Source: Byssothecium circinans
Lineage: Eukaryota > Ascomycota > Dothideomycetes > Pleosporales > Massarinaceae
NCBI GenBank assembly: GCA_010015675.1
Contig: ML977002.1
Span: 345,561 to 409,560 of the forward strand
DNA: 64,000 bases
Direction: 5' to 3'
Each line of letters opens with the position of its first letter. Within the stretch, counting starts at the first letter, position 1. The position numbers and the translations under genes were made by a program. The notes beneath the pieces are model-generated. The model saw nothing but the letters and a program-made list of their open reading frames with translations. It ran no database searches and was not told the DNA's origin. Below are positions 52,724 to 64,000 of this stretch, piece after piece.

Positions 52724-55586
52724 ATGGGCCGACACGAAGTACGAAGAAGCCAAAGCACAGCGCGCCCCGCAGAAGAGGAGGAAGCAATCGCATCCGGAAA
52801 GTCATCGACTTTATCAATCAACCTCTCAGAACGCGCCCCCTCACCCAACGGAGACGAAGAGAAAACAATAGGAGTCAACCTCGATGGCACCGAGGAGGAA
52901 ATCTCTGACGCAGCACGAGACACGGATCATCGCCACCCCGCCAAAAGCCTGCGATCCATCAGATCCCACCACTCGCGCGCTGGTGTCGATGGATACACGT
53001 ACCACCACGATGATGAAGAGGGACCGAACAAGTCCAGCGGTGGTACTATTGTTCCCGACAGCCCGTACCTAGTCAAGTTTGAGGGGGATGCAGATCCATT
53101 GAACCCACGCAACATGACCATGTTACGGAGATGGATGATTGTGTTAATAGTCAGTTCGAGTTCGTTGTGTGTGTAAGTAGTGGTGTTCACTTCATTTCTT
53201 CTGCGTCAGCGCTCTCCGGGACTTGGGGAAGCCGAGATTTCGGATATCCTCAAGGGTCTGCTGGGAAGAGGAAGAGACGAGAGAACAGGGGCAATACGGT
53301 CAGCGCTGAAGAAGTTATTCGTGGAAGAATTTCAGCTTCAAATGTCGAGTCTGCACTATAGCACGTCGTGGGACCTGAGGGAGAGCGCTGGATGGGCCAT
53401 CGAGCTATCGTATGCACGAGCTAACTAACCGGCTCGTATAGGACTTGCGCATCGTCACTTTACACCTCGACCTACAGTCAGCTCATACTGGAATTCCACA
53501 CCTCACGGCTAGTCTGCACCCTTGGCCTCTCCCTATTCGTCGCAGGCCTGGGCACCGGCCCAATGATTCTCAGTCCTTTGTCCGAGGTAAATCCCTGCCT
53601 GCTTGTCTGCCATGCTTTCTACTGACAAGTCATCAATTAGTTCTTCGGACGGAGGCCAATCTATATCTGTTCCTTTACCTTTTTCCTTGTCTTCATGATC
53701 CCATGCGCAGTTGCGCGCAACATCCAAACCATGCTCGTAGTCCGGTTTCTCGACGGGCTAGCAGGAAGCGCATTCCTCAGCGTGGCGGGCGGTACTGTAG
53801 GAGACATGTTTGCAAAACACGTGAGTCCATCCCTTCATTTCTGCTTCTATCGACTCTCGCTGCAATACGCGGGCATGTGCTTGGACGGATGCTAAAAAGA
53901 TTTTTCAATTCGTGTAGGAGCTTTCGGCGCCTATGATGGTGTACACGGCAAGTCCGTTTATTGGTCCCGAACTAGGCCCCCTGGTCGGAGGCTTTATTGT
54001 GCACTATACGACGTGGAGATGGTAAGTGGATTCATTGAGTTTGATCTTGCATATGCGCGGCGATTCGGAGATCGACGAGGATACCGGGGGGTATGGGGTG
54101 TTGAGAAGGGCGCACCACCCAGGCCAGAGAACTTGGTCGCGCAATGAGGAAAAGGAGCGGTGTGTTAACCACGACAGGTGCTTCTATGTTTTGATAATCT
54201 GGTCTGGTGTACAGGTAAGAATGATAGCGCAACGAGGTGTTCAATAAAAGTATCCGACTAAGATGGGACTAGCTTGCACTGATCGTCCTGTTCGTGCCGG
54301 AGACATACCACCCAGTGCTTCTTCGGCAAAAGGCCATGCGGCTACGAAAAGAAACCGGAAACGCAGAATGGACAGCACCAATCGAGAAACTATCCAGGTC
54401 GATTCCAAAGACTCTGCTCTGGTCATGCATTCGCCCTTTCCAACTTCTCATCTTCGAGCCAATGGTGGGTGCATCCCAATACGACTGTTGGTTTTTGGTT
54501 GGTGGACTAATGCAGTGTCCCAGTGCCTCAACCTCTGCATCCTCAGTGCGATCCTATTGGGGATTCTATACCTGTTCTTCGGAGCATTCCCTCTTGTTTT
54601 CCAGCACAACCACGGTTTCACCATCTGGCAAACGGGACTGTCTTTTCTTGGACTGTTCGTGGGCATGCTCACTGGCATCGCGAGTGACCCGTTCTGGAGG
54701 AGAGTATACGACAGGCTCGTACGGCAGAAGGAGGAACAAGGGGGAGCTTCTGAACCAGAGTTTCGGCTCCCGCCAACCATTGTTGGGGTGTGGGTCGTCC
54801 CAGTGGCTCTCTTTGGTAAGCTGATGCAGGCCTCTTGACGTCTTGGTATGGTTCTAATCACGATCTCATGCAGGGTTTGGTTGGACCACTTATTCTCATG
54901 TGAGTCTGTCAGGATCTGATAATCATGCTTCTTCAGATGGGCTAATCCTTGCAGGTACATTGGATAGGTACAGCATTCCCTGGCTGCCCGCATGGAAGCT
55001 TGTCGAGTCGCAATAATGGCTAATGCATGCTATAGTTCCAATCATCTTCTCAGGCATCTTTGGGACTGGGTAAGGTTGCCCTTTCCGGCCATGCAAGTGT
55101 CATGGATAAAAAACGTGCTGACCGCCCATCTCCGCTGTAGCGTCATCTGGGTCTACTCTGGGGTGTTTACCTTCCTTGTTGAAGCTGTGAGTTGCGCCGA
55201 CATCGGATTCTGGCGCAGAACGTGTAATTGACGCCGGCGACCTGACAGTACCCATTGTACGCTGCGAGCGCGTTGGCAGCCAACAGTTTTGCGCGGTCCT
55301 ACTTCGCGGCGGTCTTCCCTCTCTTTGGTGTCCAAATGTACAACAGTGAGTTGAAACCGTGCAGGCTCGAGTGAAAAGGCGGTCACTGATTAGGACAAGA
55401 ACTCGGCTACCAATGGGCGACATCCCTCCTAGCTTTCCTGGCTCTGACTATGGCACCGTAAGAGAGCGACCCAAGGCTCTGGTTGTGGAAAGCTCGCTAA
55501 CCAGATGGCGTACAACCAGGTTTCCCATCCTCTTCTTTCGATTCGGCAGCAGACTCAGGGGCAGCAGTCGCTTTGCATCCGGATAA
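52724..55586 (+). CDS. MFS drug/polyamine transporter (DHA1 type), 14 exons
   Basis: 581 aa assembled from 14 exons: 52724-53172, 53442-53586, 53641-53820, 53918-54021, 54178-54214, 54273-54464, 54524-54815, 54874-54899, 54955-54967, 55036-55069, 55141-55186, 55249-55345, 55394-55457, 55520-55586. Phases close at every junction. A long acidic/Ser-rich cytosolic N-terminus (about 130 aa) precedes DPLNPRNM, a signature of the Tpo/Flr family. Then come SSLYTSTYSQL, EFFGRRPIYI (motif A loop), FLDGLAGSAFLSVAGGTVGDMF, and ELGPLVGGF (motif C region). Late exons restore GWTTYSHVHWIG and YPLYAASALAANSFARSYFAAVFPLFG, hallmarks of this family. About 12 helices. A proton-driven efflux pump in the plasma membrane by family. 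Thirteen introns are unusually many here, and exon 9 is only 13 nt. Confidence 0.88.
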
Positions 55587-57377
55587 CAGCGACGTGTGGA
55601 CTGGGCGGACGGGACGGGAAGAGCGGCCTCGCGAAAGCATGCAAAAGCATACAGCATGGCGGATTGGGTTCGAGCGGAGGGCGACTAATTTTAGGCCATG
55701 CAGAAGAGTTGCACTGCATTCTGCATGCCATCATTATTGAATCAACCAAGTTTTTTTGCGCCGTCTCTTCCCATTTCTGAGCCACACGTGACACCGTCTG
55801 AAGCATGCTTCAATGCTGGATCCGTGGATGCTGGGCCGGGGCCTTTGTGTAACGATCTGGGCGCCACGAGGGAAAGCCACGCCAGCTCGAGGGTTGAGGC
55901 GACACCTGGAGACACATGTACGAGGAGAGGAGGACGTCGGTGCCGTTAGCTGCGGCTTGTTTGGAAGCGAGTGAACGTGGCTAGCTGCCAGCTTTCCAGA
56001 GACACGGAGTGGAGTGGGTCACGTTGTGCCTGTGTCTCTTGTCTTGGGAGTGCACTGGTAGAAGCAGCGTGGAATGGTGATGGGTGGTGGTACAAGGCGT
56101 GATGAGGTGGTAATAGGGGAGCTGCCTTGTAATAAGAGAGGGCGCTAAGATTCTCATGCACTGCTGCAGCCGAAGCGCCATGTATGTACTGCGCTCTGTT
56201 GATCAATGCATTCCTTCACTATTCACCATTCACCTCTTTTGCTTTTTCCCCTGGCCATGTGGGTGGGCGCTGTCGGTGGAGGAGATGGGCGATACGGAGA
56301 GCAGATTGACGGCTGACTGGCTTTACCCGTTACACGCAGACAGCGTTCGCATTTTTGCAGTCAGATGCATGGATCGTCTGCCCAGCAAAAGTAACGGTAG
56401 GTGGTGGTGGTCGAGGCAAGGGTGGCTGGCCAATGGCAGACGTCGCGATGGCTGACAGATGGGCTCCACCTCGGCTACGCAGGACTGCGGGGATAGCCGC
56501 ACATACGACTACGACTACGACACGACGAGCTCCGCTGCACGAGTTTCCCCTCTGGACGACCTCTGGACGCATCGACGGTGACGATCGAATTGAACCCAGG
56601 CCTGAGGCTCTCCATCGTACAGCCGTGGAAATCTCGACATCGCTACGCCTGCCGTCTGTCGCCCGCCACCCGCCGCCGCCGACCGCCGCTTCCTCACCCA
56701 ACGCCCTCCGCTGCTCCTTCCTCGGCCGCGACACACGGAGTGCAAGCGCCGTCCCACAACGTCGAAGCTGCAGTCGACTGGTGCGCGCTCTTGCCCCGGC
56801 AGCGATCGCGCCTCCCCATACCTCCGCCGGCGCCTTCTCCTGCTGTGTGGTGGAGTGGATAGCACCTCTCGCTGTGAATAGATAGAGATAGAGATAATTC
56901 TGCGGGCATGGCTGGCGGGGACATGTACATGTAGACGGGCGCCTGTCACGATGCATCTGCGCGCTGGAATTGCCTCTCTGCCTCTCTGTACCACCTTTAC
57001 CTTCTACGCACGCGATTCCTGTCCGCCAGATTGAGTTGAGATTGAAGCCATTGGAGCCAGTGGAGCCATTGAATCCATTGGAGCGGCCACTGTGCCACGG
57101 CAGCGTCTGTTCTCTGTGGGAGCAGCCAGCGCACGCGTGATCGCACTCTCGAAACACGCAGCTGGGTCCGCCTCCCAGCACTTGAGCCCTCCGTGTGCGC
57201 CCTCAAGCCTCACGTCACGCATTGGCTGACCCGTTGCGCCGGAGAGTCGCTGACGGCTGCACTCCCAAGAAACGTGCGTCTTCCACCTATACGACGCACC
57301 CTCACGCTTGGCCTTGCACGCTCGGCAACCCTGGAACGAGTGTCGTGCAAGAAGTCCGCCGAGGGGCATATTTGATC
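55587..57377. promoter_or_regulatory. Long upstream region / leader of the AcuK-type regulator
   Basis: 1.8 kb without a supported gene. It holds a CGACTACGACTACGACACGA simple repeat (about 56505-56525), a C-rich part at 56640-56830, and short repeats of TGGAGCCAT around 57048-57090. Overlapping frames on both strands are composition artefacts. A long 5' leader with upstream ORFs is plausible. Confidence 0.4.
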
Positions 57378-59552
57378 ATGTCCACCCCAACCCGAGACGA
57401 TGCTTCTCCCACGCCCGAATACGCCCGAGATCCAGACGAAGAAATTGATCTTGACCCTGACGACGCCGACATGGCTGTCGACCAAAAGTCCGAGCCGCAC
57501 TCGGGCGCTACCTCGCCCGAGACGAAGAAGCACGCGAGCAATGCAAAGGACCCTGCCAGACCGCGCCGCAAGAAGGCCCGGAGAGCATGCTTTTCCTGCC
57601 AGCGCGCCCATCTGACTTGTGGTGAGTGAACCTATCGTCTGCGAGAGGGTTGGGTGAAGAATGCTGACAGTCCAGGTGATGAGAGGCCTTGCCTCAGATG
57701 TATCAAGCGCAATTTGCAGGATACCTGTATGGACGGCATACGTAAAAAGGCGAAGTACCTCCAGGATACGCCCGACGGAGCTCTGATGCCTGGTATAAAT
57801 GGTCACTATCCCCACATGCATGGCGGCCGTCCAGTGCCCCATCCCGTTCAGGACCCAGGTGCTGTGCCTGTAGCCCAGCAAGGCTACTATACGCAAGCGC
57901 CGCCCACGACCTACTACCCATCAAACCCGGTGATGGAACCAACCGCACCAATTCGAGATGCTGCCTACAACAACTCATCAGCCCCTATATCGCCGCAATA
58001 TAGCCAGAATCAAGCGCCACTTGTCAATGCTCCCGCCACACAAGCCCCACAGTCTCAACTGCCACAATTTGGCGGTCCCCTCTTCGACCCGAGCGATCCC
58101 GCCTTGTTCAACTTTGACATCTCAAGTCTCAATTTCGGGAACCACTACGGTGCATTGGAGCTCGGTATGCTTGGCCACATGTCCTCTGGTGTAGTCGAAG
58201 CACCCACGAACGACAACACCATGGGCCAGTCCGCCGGCATGTACAACCCTCAAATGCCTGCATCATATGGCGAGCATCAAAACATACCACCGCAGATGTC
58301 GTTCGGGCCAGATGCACTTCCGCCAGACTGGCAGAATCGGCACTCACGACACGGAAGCCTGCAAATGCAGACGCCTAACAACACTCCAGTCACCATGAAT
58401 CTTGATCAAGGAGGTCATCGTCAAGACAGTCTCAATGGCCCGTATGCGTATGCTATCGGTCAAGGCCCTCCAAGTCTTGCAAGTGCTAGTCCCGCTTCTA
58501 CAGATGTTCATTCAGGGTACGACAACGACAACCCGATGTCAGCTTCGACTCTCTTCGCAAATGCGAACCAAGCACACAATCAACGATCGCCAGTGCACAA
58601 TCGTCCGCCACATAATGCTCACATGGGTGGTGGGCCGCTACAACCCGTGCAGTCCAATAATAGGATACGAAACCGACATGCAGACGCTCTGTCCGTCTAT
58701 CAGCGCGTGACCAGACCATATAATTACATAGCAGGATTCCATCGCTTATTCACCATTCTGAACAAAAAATTCAGTGGCCAGTATCTGGACAGAGCGAAAA
58801 GCGCCATGACAATATTCAGGCCGATTCTTCTGTCCAACGCGGTGCATCTCACCAACGAAGATCTGCTCCACGCCGAGAAGAGCCTACAGCGACTGCTCGT
58901 AACCATGCACGACAGCTTCGCCGAGGTGGGAACCCCGTGCCTAATCTGCCGACGCACTGGTGAGATTGTAGGCATGAACAAGGAGTTTGAGATCCTCACC
59001 GGCTGGAGGCGAGAAGTCCTTCTAGGCCACGTGCCCAATCTCAACGCCAACTTTGGCCCCATAACCAAATCCCCAGAGGACAGCGAGCGCGGGAATCAAA
59101 TAAACACCACCCCGCCACTACCCGGCCAGGACCCCGACAACGGCCCCCACGCCGTGAACATCCTCGAGGTCATGGACGAGCTCTCCGCACTGCAGTACCT
59201 AGAAGACTTTGCCGATCTCGCCTACGACGATGTGCTCGGCAAAGGACACCGTCGCGTCAATATGCTGCGGTACCTCACCAAGGAAGAGATGGCAAAGCCC
59301 GTGCAGCAGCACGTCAAGAGGGAGCCGCGCATCAAGAATGAGCACGGCTCGATTTATCAAGGCGAGGCGGCTATGAGACGGAATCTGGGGACGAATGGGC
59401 TTATTGATGCGATGATCATGTGGCATATCAAGCGCGATACCCTCGATATGCCCATGTTGGTTACCATGCAGGTTAGTTCCCCTTCTCTCCTCTTACTTTG
59501 GCTAGATTTTTACTGACCTTCTGTGCAGATCATGCCCATGTTGAAGCCTTAG
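57378..59552 (+). CDS. acuK: Zn2Cys6-PAS gluconeogenesis activator, AcuK/Ert1 type
   Basis: 687 aa from exons 57378-57621, 57676-59471 and 59529-59552. The first intron splits the Zn2Cys6 domain after Cys81. Ligands are C71, C74, C81, C87, C90 and C99, preceded by the basic [11 protein letters not shown] long Pro/Gln/Asn-rich region follows. The C-terminal third has [41 protein letters not shown] (PAS domain) and [19 protein letters not shown]. These segments are diagnostic of the ERT1/AcuK family that activates PEP carboxykinase and fructose-1,6-bisphosphatase genes on non-fermentable carbon, usually with AcuM. The third exon encodes only IMPMLKP. A nuclear regulator of primary metabolism, unrelated to the polyketide cluster. 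Confidence 0.94.
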
Positions 59553-60393
59553 CCGACGCTTCCTGGTCACTCTAATTCCTTCCCCTTCCCTTTCATCCTC
59601 AAGATACTCCACCGCCATCTCTGAAGATAACGAGCTTGCATACCCCACCCCCACATACACGCCTACAAACACACGACGGGCGGACGGACAGAGACATAAA
59701 ACACGATTGCGATATCATACTGGGCGGCTACAAAAAGAGTCTATTTCTTGCATCCCTTCCTTCTCCTAGCCTGCGATTCATCCATACGTGATCCCCGACT
59801 ACACTGCACATGTGGCCCCCTGGGATATTATTCCTTTCCCTTTCTTTGATAATGATAACGCACGGTCCGTCACTTCCCCGCATCATGCAGTTGTACTTGT
59901 ACTTGTACGCTGTGCGCCAGTTGACGAGGTATACGAATGTTGATCCTTTATTTATTTTTCTCTGCCTGATCGCGGTTCTTCCTCTTTTTCTGTTGGGGCA
60001 CATTTGATTCAGGTCGGGGGAGGTGCAAAATACCAAGGATTGCTATCACGCGGGAGATAACTGGGTTGGGGATTTGGAGGGCGGCGTATAGGTTCGAGGG
60101 TTTAATGATTGATTTTCGGAGGGTTTGGCTGGGCTTGTATGGCTCCAAGGGCTGAGGTGCTGGATTGGATGGGGATAGATGGAGCCGTGAGGGCGAGATA
60201 TATGGAGGAGGAGTTGGCGATGTACCTAGCTAATACGCTAAGGGGATCTGGCGCTATGTCGGATTTGATAATAATGCGCATGACTATCTTGTTCGAAGAC
60301 GCAAGGAAGAAAGGAAAAGAAAAAGTCTATCTCTAGCAACGCCTTGTATCACTCCCCCCTCCTCTCCCCCCCTGTCGTCCAAACTCCCAACCC
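59553..60393. other. Convergent intergenic region, nothing recognised
   Basis: 841 bp between the AcuK stop and the riboflavin kinase stop, with long 3' UTRs likely. GTACTTGTACTTGTAC occurs near 59890. No gene or RNA was seen. Confidence 0.4.
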
Positions 60394-61185
60394 TCAATTC
60401 TGCATCTGACACTTAGCAATCTCCCCCGTCTGCGCCACCTCTCCCCTCGCTCCCCTCCCCACCGCCTCCTCACCCCCCTCCCCACCAACCAACCACGCAT
60501 CCCCCTCAAACGCCCTATACGCCGCCCTCTCCAAACTCCTCTTCGCAACCCGAATATCCTCCCTAATATCCTCCACCAGCGCCTCCTTACTCACATAATC
60601 ATACTCGGGACGAATCCACCCCAGCACCACGAGGCGCAGCAACGCGCCGTAGAAGTCCTCGCCGAAGGAGTGCAGCAGGTGGACTTCGATGCTGCGCTTC
60701 TCGTTGCGGTAGACGGGGTTGTAGCCGATGGAGAGGACGGCGGGGTAGACTTTTGGGGTGGAGGTCTTGGGGTGCGTGGAGGGGGTGAGGGGGCGGGAGG
60801 GGGGTGCTGTGGGGGGCGTTTCGAGGTCGGCGACGGCGTGGTTGGAGGATTTTGGGGGCGGGGTGGTGGTGGTGGTGGTGGAGGTCGAGGTCGAGGTGTC
60901 GAGGGAGGCGTAGCCGTAGTAGATTCCGGATTCTAGGGAGTCGTTGCCGCCGATGGAGAGGCCGGAGAGGGGGATGTTGGCTGTGGGGATGCCTAGCTGG
61001 TGCTGCGGTTAGCCGCTGATTAGGTAGGAAAAGGAGAGGAGAGGGAGAGGGAGAGGGAATGATTTTACCTCTTTGCTTCCTCGTCCGAAGCCTTTGATTA
61101 CGGGGCCGCGGAGCTTGAGGGGGAAGGGGGGCTCGACGGTGTCGGGGCCGGCGATGGGGTCGCGGGGTTTGGAGGGGCGGACCAT
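60394..61185 (-). CDS. FMN1: Riboflavin kinase
   Basis: 239 aa from exons 61069-61185 and 60394-60996. Phosphorylates riboflavin to FMN with ATP. The intron (60997-61068) joins GFGRGSKE to [12 protein letters not shown], the conserved riboflavin kinase start (PF01687). [29 protein letters not shown] and FGEDFYG carry the nucleotide and flavin binding residues. A Thr-rich, Ser/Pro-rich insert (from a GGT/GGTGGA-rich DNA repeat at about 60860-60900) lengthens the loop between strands compared with yeast. The acceptor CACCAG was preferred over the nearer GCAG because it gives the family consensus. Divergent from the aldo-keto reductase, with which it shares a 288-bp promoter holding a GT run (61187-61201). 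Confidence 0.93.
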
Positions 61186-61473
61186 TGTGTGTGTGTGTGT
61201 GTTCTTAGGTTTTTGTTTCGAGGATTATGGGTGCGAGAAGACTCTTTGGGAGGATTTTGAGGCGTGAGATAAAGTGTAGGAAATGTCGGTGGTGTTTGTG
61301 CAATTGCTAAACTTCCAGTAGCTTCGTCTGGTCGGAACTGGTTGGAGGGGCATTTCCGAGCGACATGAGATGACTAAGCATGAGCTCCTTCCGCACGCCG
61401 ACGTCACTGTCACGACTGTCAAACTTCGCGTCAATATGATGAGGCAAGCATCAATCTCTCCATCTCAACGGCC

Positions 61474-62526
61474 ATGAGCGCCATCAAGCCTGTCTCACTT
61501 CATCTCAGCTCCCTCAATTGCTTCGCCCTCCAAAGGCTGCCTTGCACTGCTCGCATCACAACTCGTATTCCCGCTTGCATGGGCTTTGTGCACTCGTCCA
61601 ATCGCAGCATGGCATCTTCAGCTCAGCCGCCTTCAAGGCTTCTTGCGAAAGACGAGGATTGGCAACCCGCATTCATCTACGGGACTGCATGGAAGAAGGA
61701 AAAGACAAGGGAATTGGTGAAAATGGCGGTTGAGAAAGGATTTAGGAGCGTGGATACTGCGGCGCAGCCCAAGCATTACCAGGAGCAATTAGTTGGTGAA
61801 GCTTTGCGAGAGGTGTATGAAGGCGGAAAGATTAATCGGGGAAGCATCTATCTCCAAACAAAGTACACGACACCCGGGGGCCAGGATCTGAACAACATGC
61901 CTTACGATGCATCGGCGCCTTTGGAAACCCAGATTCGCACCTCGGTAGCTACTTCGCTGAAGAATCTGCGACCACGCAGTGATTCTGAGAATGGATCGTA
62001 CGTGGACTGCTTGCTACTGCATTCACCTCTTCCGACAGTCGAGCAAACCATCGACGCGTGGAGGATCTTGGAGTCTTACGTCCCGGACAAGATTCGTGCT
62101 CTGGGAATCTCCAATGTCACGCTTCCAGTGCTGGAAGTCATCTACGAGAATTCGACTATCAAGCCTTCGGTCGTCCAAAACCGCTTCTACCCACAGACGC
62201 GCTATGATGTCCCGCTTCGAGCTTTCTGCGAGGAGCACGGTATTGCGTATCAATCGTTTTGGACGTTGACGGGAAATCCGCATTTGTTGAAGGCGGAGCC
62301 GGTCACAGCGCTCTCTGAGGCTGCGGGTGTTAACAGGTCGGTTGCTCTCTACGCACTGGTCATGGATCAGGGCATCGTCGTGCTCAATGGGACGACTTCT
62401 GCTGAGCATATGGAAGAGGACTTCACAGGCATTTCCCGGGTTCGTGAGTGGGCTATGAGCCAGGGAAATGAGTGGCACAAGATCGTGCAAGGCTTTCAGG
62501 CAGCGTTACAGCTCAAAGCTCTTTAG
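61474..62526 (+). CDS. Aldo-keto reductase
   Basis: 350 aa, intronless; start ATG 61474. AKR superfamily (PF00248) TIM-barrel NADPH oxidoreductase. FRSVDTAAQPKHYQEQLVGEAL holds the catalytic Asp and Tyr, YLQTKYT the Lys, and DCLLLHSPLP the His. ALGISNVTLPVLEVI and VVQNRFYPQTRYDVPLR are strand 6-7 motifs. The first 45 residues (with RLPCTARITTRIPA) are basic and look like a mitochondrial targeting sequence; an internal Met precedes ASSAQPPSRLL. The substrate is probably a carbonyl compound but cannot be named. Outside the polyketide cluster. Confidence 0.9.
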   Translation: MSAIKPVSLHLSSLNCFALQRLPCTARITTRIPACMGFVHSSNRSMASSAQPPSRLLAKDEDWQPAFIYGTAWKKEKTRELVKMAVEKGFRSVDTAAQPKHYQEQLVGEALREVYEGGKINRGSIYLQTKYTTPGGQDLNNMPYDASAPLETQIRTSVATSLKNLRPRSDSENGSYVDCLLLHSPLPTVEQTIDAWRILESYVPDKIRALGISNVTLPVLEVIYENSTIKPSVVQNRFYPQTRYDVPLRAFCEEHGIAYQSFWTLTGNPHLLKAEPVTALSEAAGVNRSVALYALVMDQGIVVLNGTTSAEHMEEDFTGISRVREWAMSQGNEWHKIVQGFQAALQLKAL

Positions 62527-62753
62527 AGAACCTCCGAATTCATACTAAACAGGGATCCATGGCATGGTGCTTCGTCATTGGCCATCCATTGACGAGCTGA
62601 TAGTCACATTGATGCGGGGCTGAGCTCAGTTCAGCCTTGTTGGAGTCGGCACCTTCTTATCTTCACACCTCGCCGGGCAGTTGTACATATCAACAGTCAT
62701 TTACCTTCTCCTGCTCCGGCTTGCGATGAAGGCTTCCGAATGATGACAACGAC

Positions 62754-64000
62754 ATGGCAAACATCCAAACAAGTCTCTCTATTCCTACGCAGCCCTGGGA
62801 AGCCGCAAAGGCCAGATTCCTCGAAGGGCTGACAACTGAAGAAGCCAGCCGTTTCACAAGTGCGACACTAGAAAATCTCTTCTACGATGCGAGCTCAGCC
62901 CAGAAGAAGCATACGGGAGGGAGTAGAAGCTGGATCATGCAAGAAAGACTCGCTTCTCTTGCAGATGGGCTCGAGGACTACGGGAAAGCGCTCGACGTCT
63001 ACTCAAACGCGTCTTCGCTGATACTCTGTCCTATTTGGGGTAGTCTTCGCGTAGTTTTACATGTAAGTATGTCCGACTGGTTTGGATGCTGGCATGTTCC
63101 TGACGAATGGAAGATCGCAAGCGAGGCTGGCAAATTTCAAGAAAAAGTGGTCGATATGCTAGCGCACATAGGGGATGCGATCCCACGCTTTCGCATTTAT
63201 CAAGCTCTTTTCGGGAGACATGAGAGGCTACTTTCAGCCCTCACGGATGCCTATCTTGATGTGCTACGGTTTTGCACTCGGACGAAGGATTTCTTCAAGC
63301 GCGCAAAAAAGTCTTTGAGTAAGCCTACAACTAGGGAAATCAAGTGCGTTAGACTTACAATGACCAGTTCCTCTTTCTATTATTCTGCAAAGCAGTTGGA
63401 AACCTTTCCGTCAGGAGTTTGATGCCGATATGATCAGATTCCATAAACATCAGAAATCGGTGGAGAAGGAGGCAAGCCTTGCACACAAGATTGAAGCTGC
63501 GAAAGCACGTGAAATAGAGTTGGCTCAACGCATGGAAGGTGACAGAAGAAGGCAGCGCTTCAACATACTCACTGCCTTACGGACGGTCGATTACGAAACG
63601 AAGCACGCGAAGCTCTCGTCCCTTCGATACATCGGTACCAATATCTGGGTACAAAACAACAAGACATACCAACGTTGGCTTGGCTCAAGGCTATCGACTT
63701 GCTTACCGTGTTACGGCATACCTGGCTCCGGGAAGTCGGTTCTGGCGGCAAGTGTCATAGATACACTGGCGGATAATCTCGACACTGGATCAGTGCTTTG
63801 CTACTATTATTGTGATTATACCGACGCGGACTCCCTGGACTCAAGCTATATCATTGCTAGCTTGATAAAGCAGTTGCTCCTACGACTTCCACTAGAGCGC
63901 ATCAACAACGATCTCGACTGCCCATTCAAAGATGGTAGACCTCCACCAACAGCTCGTGCAAGCAGAAACTTTCTAGATCGCCTACTCCGTGAGTTTGAGA
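62754..64000 (+). CDS. NACHT-domain STAND NTPase, 5' part only
   Basis: Runs off the window. Exons 62754-63062, 63114-63343 and 63393 to beyond 64000, encoding at least 380 aa. The first domain (WEAAKARFLEGLTTEEASRF, LCPIWGSLRVVL, DMLAHIGDAIPRF) is the helical N-terminal region common to fungal NACHT/ankyrin proteins. A charged coiled-coil-like stretch (VEKEASLAHKIEAAKAREIE) follows. Then KHAKLSSLR, TYQRWLGS and the Walker A PGSGKSVLAASV mark the NACHT NTPase; YYYCDYTD and SLIKQLLLRL continue it. Fungal NLR-like receptors of this type are linked to non-self recognition and cell death. The second intron (63344-63392) uses a GTGCGT donor and is required for phase. The C-terminal repeats lie outside the window. 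Confidence 0.85.

Noticed and set aside
56330..57206. Several long frames on both strands upstream of the AcuK-type gene
   Set aside because: GC-rich, Arg/Pro-rich composition artefacts that overlap in up to four frames.
60670..60936. Gly-rich plus-strand frame
   Set aside because: It is antisense to riboflavin kinase exon 2 and comes from the GGT/GGTGGA repeat.

Overview
The window is nuclear DNA of a filamentous ascomycete (Pezizomycotina), most likely a Dothideomycete. Genes carry many short introns (about 50-70 nt, GTRAGT donors, CTAAC/CTGAC-like branch sites). The repeats are AT-rich and decayed by C-to-T/G-to-A change in the way RIP produces. The gene set (non-reducing polyketide synthase, AflR/AflS-type regulator pair, ENA-type P-ATPase, NACHT protein) is typically fungal. 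Exon models were built by eye from splice signals, reading phase and family conservation.

Layout. 1-5600 is a gene-free AT-rich block with three copies of a ~1.07 kb transposon (45-60 bp terminal inverted repeats, TA target duplications). One copy is nested inside the remnant of a fourth. 6202-36168 is a 13-gene secondary-metabolite cluster: FAD monooxygenase 1, AflR-like Zn2Cys6 factor, AflS-like pseudo-methyltransferase, a 102-aa Dabb protein, carboxymuconolactone-decarboxylase-like protein 1 (CMD1), FAD monooxygenase 2, CMD2, an SDR, a 2084-aa non-reducing PKS (SAT-KS-MAT-PT-ACP-TE), FAD monooxygenase 3, a PLP aspartate-type aminotransferase, a Nor-1-like ketoreductase and an ABCC exporter. 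The cluster ends at a solo transposon terminus (36311-36346).

The right half is mostly housekeeping: GH28 pectinase, an unknown 384-aa protein, MTA phosphorylase, secreted amidase, ENA Na+/K+-ATPase, a membrane RING-H2 protein, a 14-exon MFS transporter, an AcuK/Ert1 gluconeogenesis regulator, riboflavin kinase, an aldo-keto reductase, and the 5' part of a NACHT protein. A second small decayed island (50.5-51.9 kb) holds a broken RING-finger sequence.

How the cluster may work (inference): the PKS makes an aromatic polyketide folded by PT and released by TE. Three class A flavin monooxygenases, two reductases, the Dabb and the two CMD-like proteins tailor it. The aminotransferase may bring in nitrogen, which is unusual beside a non-reducing PKS. 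The AflR/AflS-like pair regulates and the ABCC pump exports. Cluster promoters share TCGG-rich motifs. I could not assign a known product.
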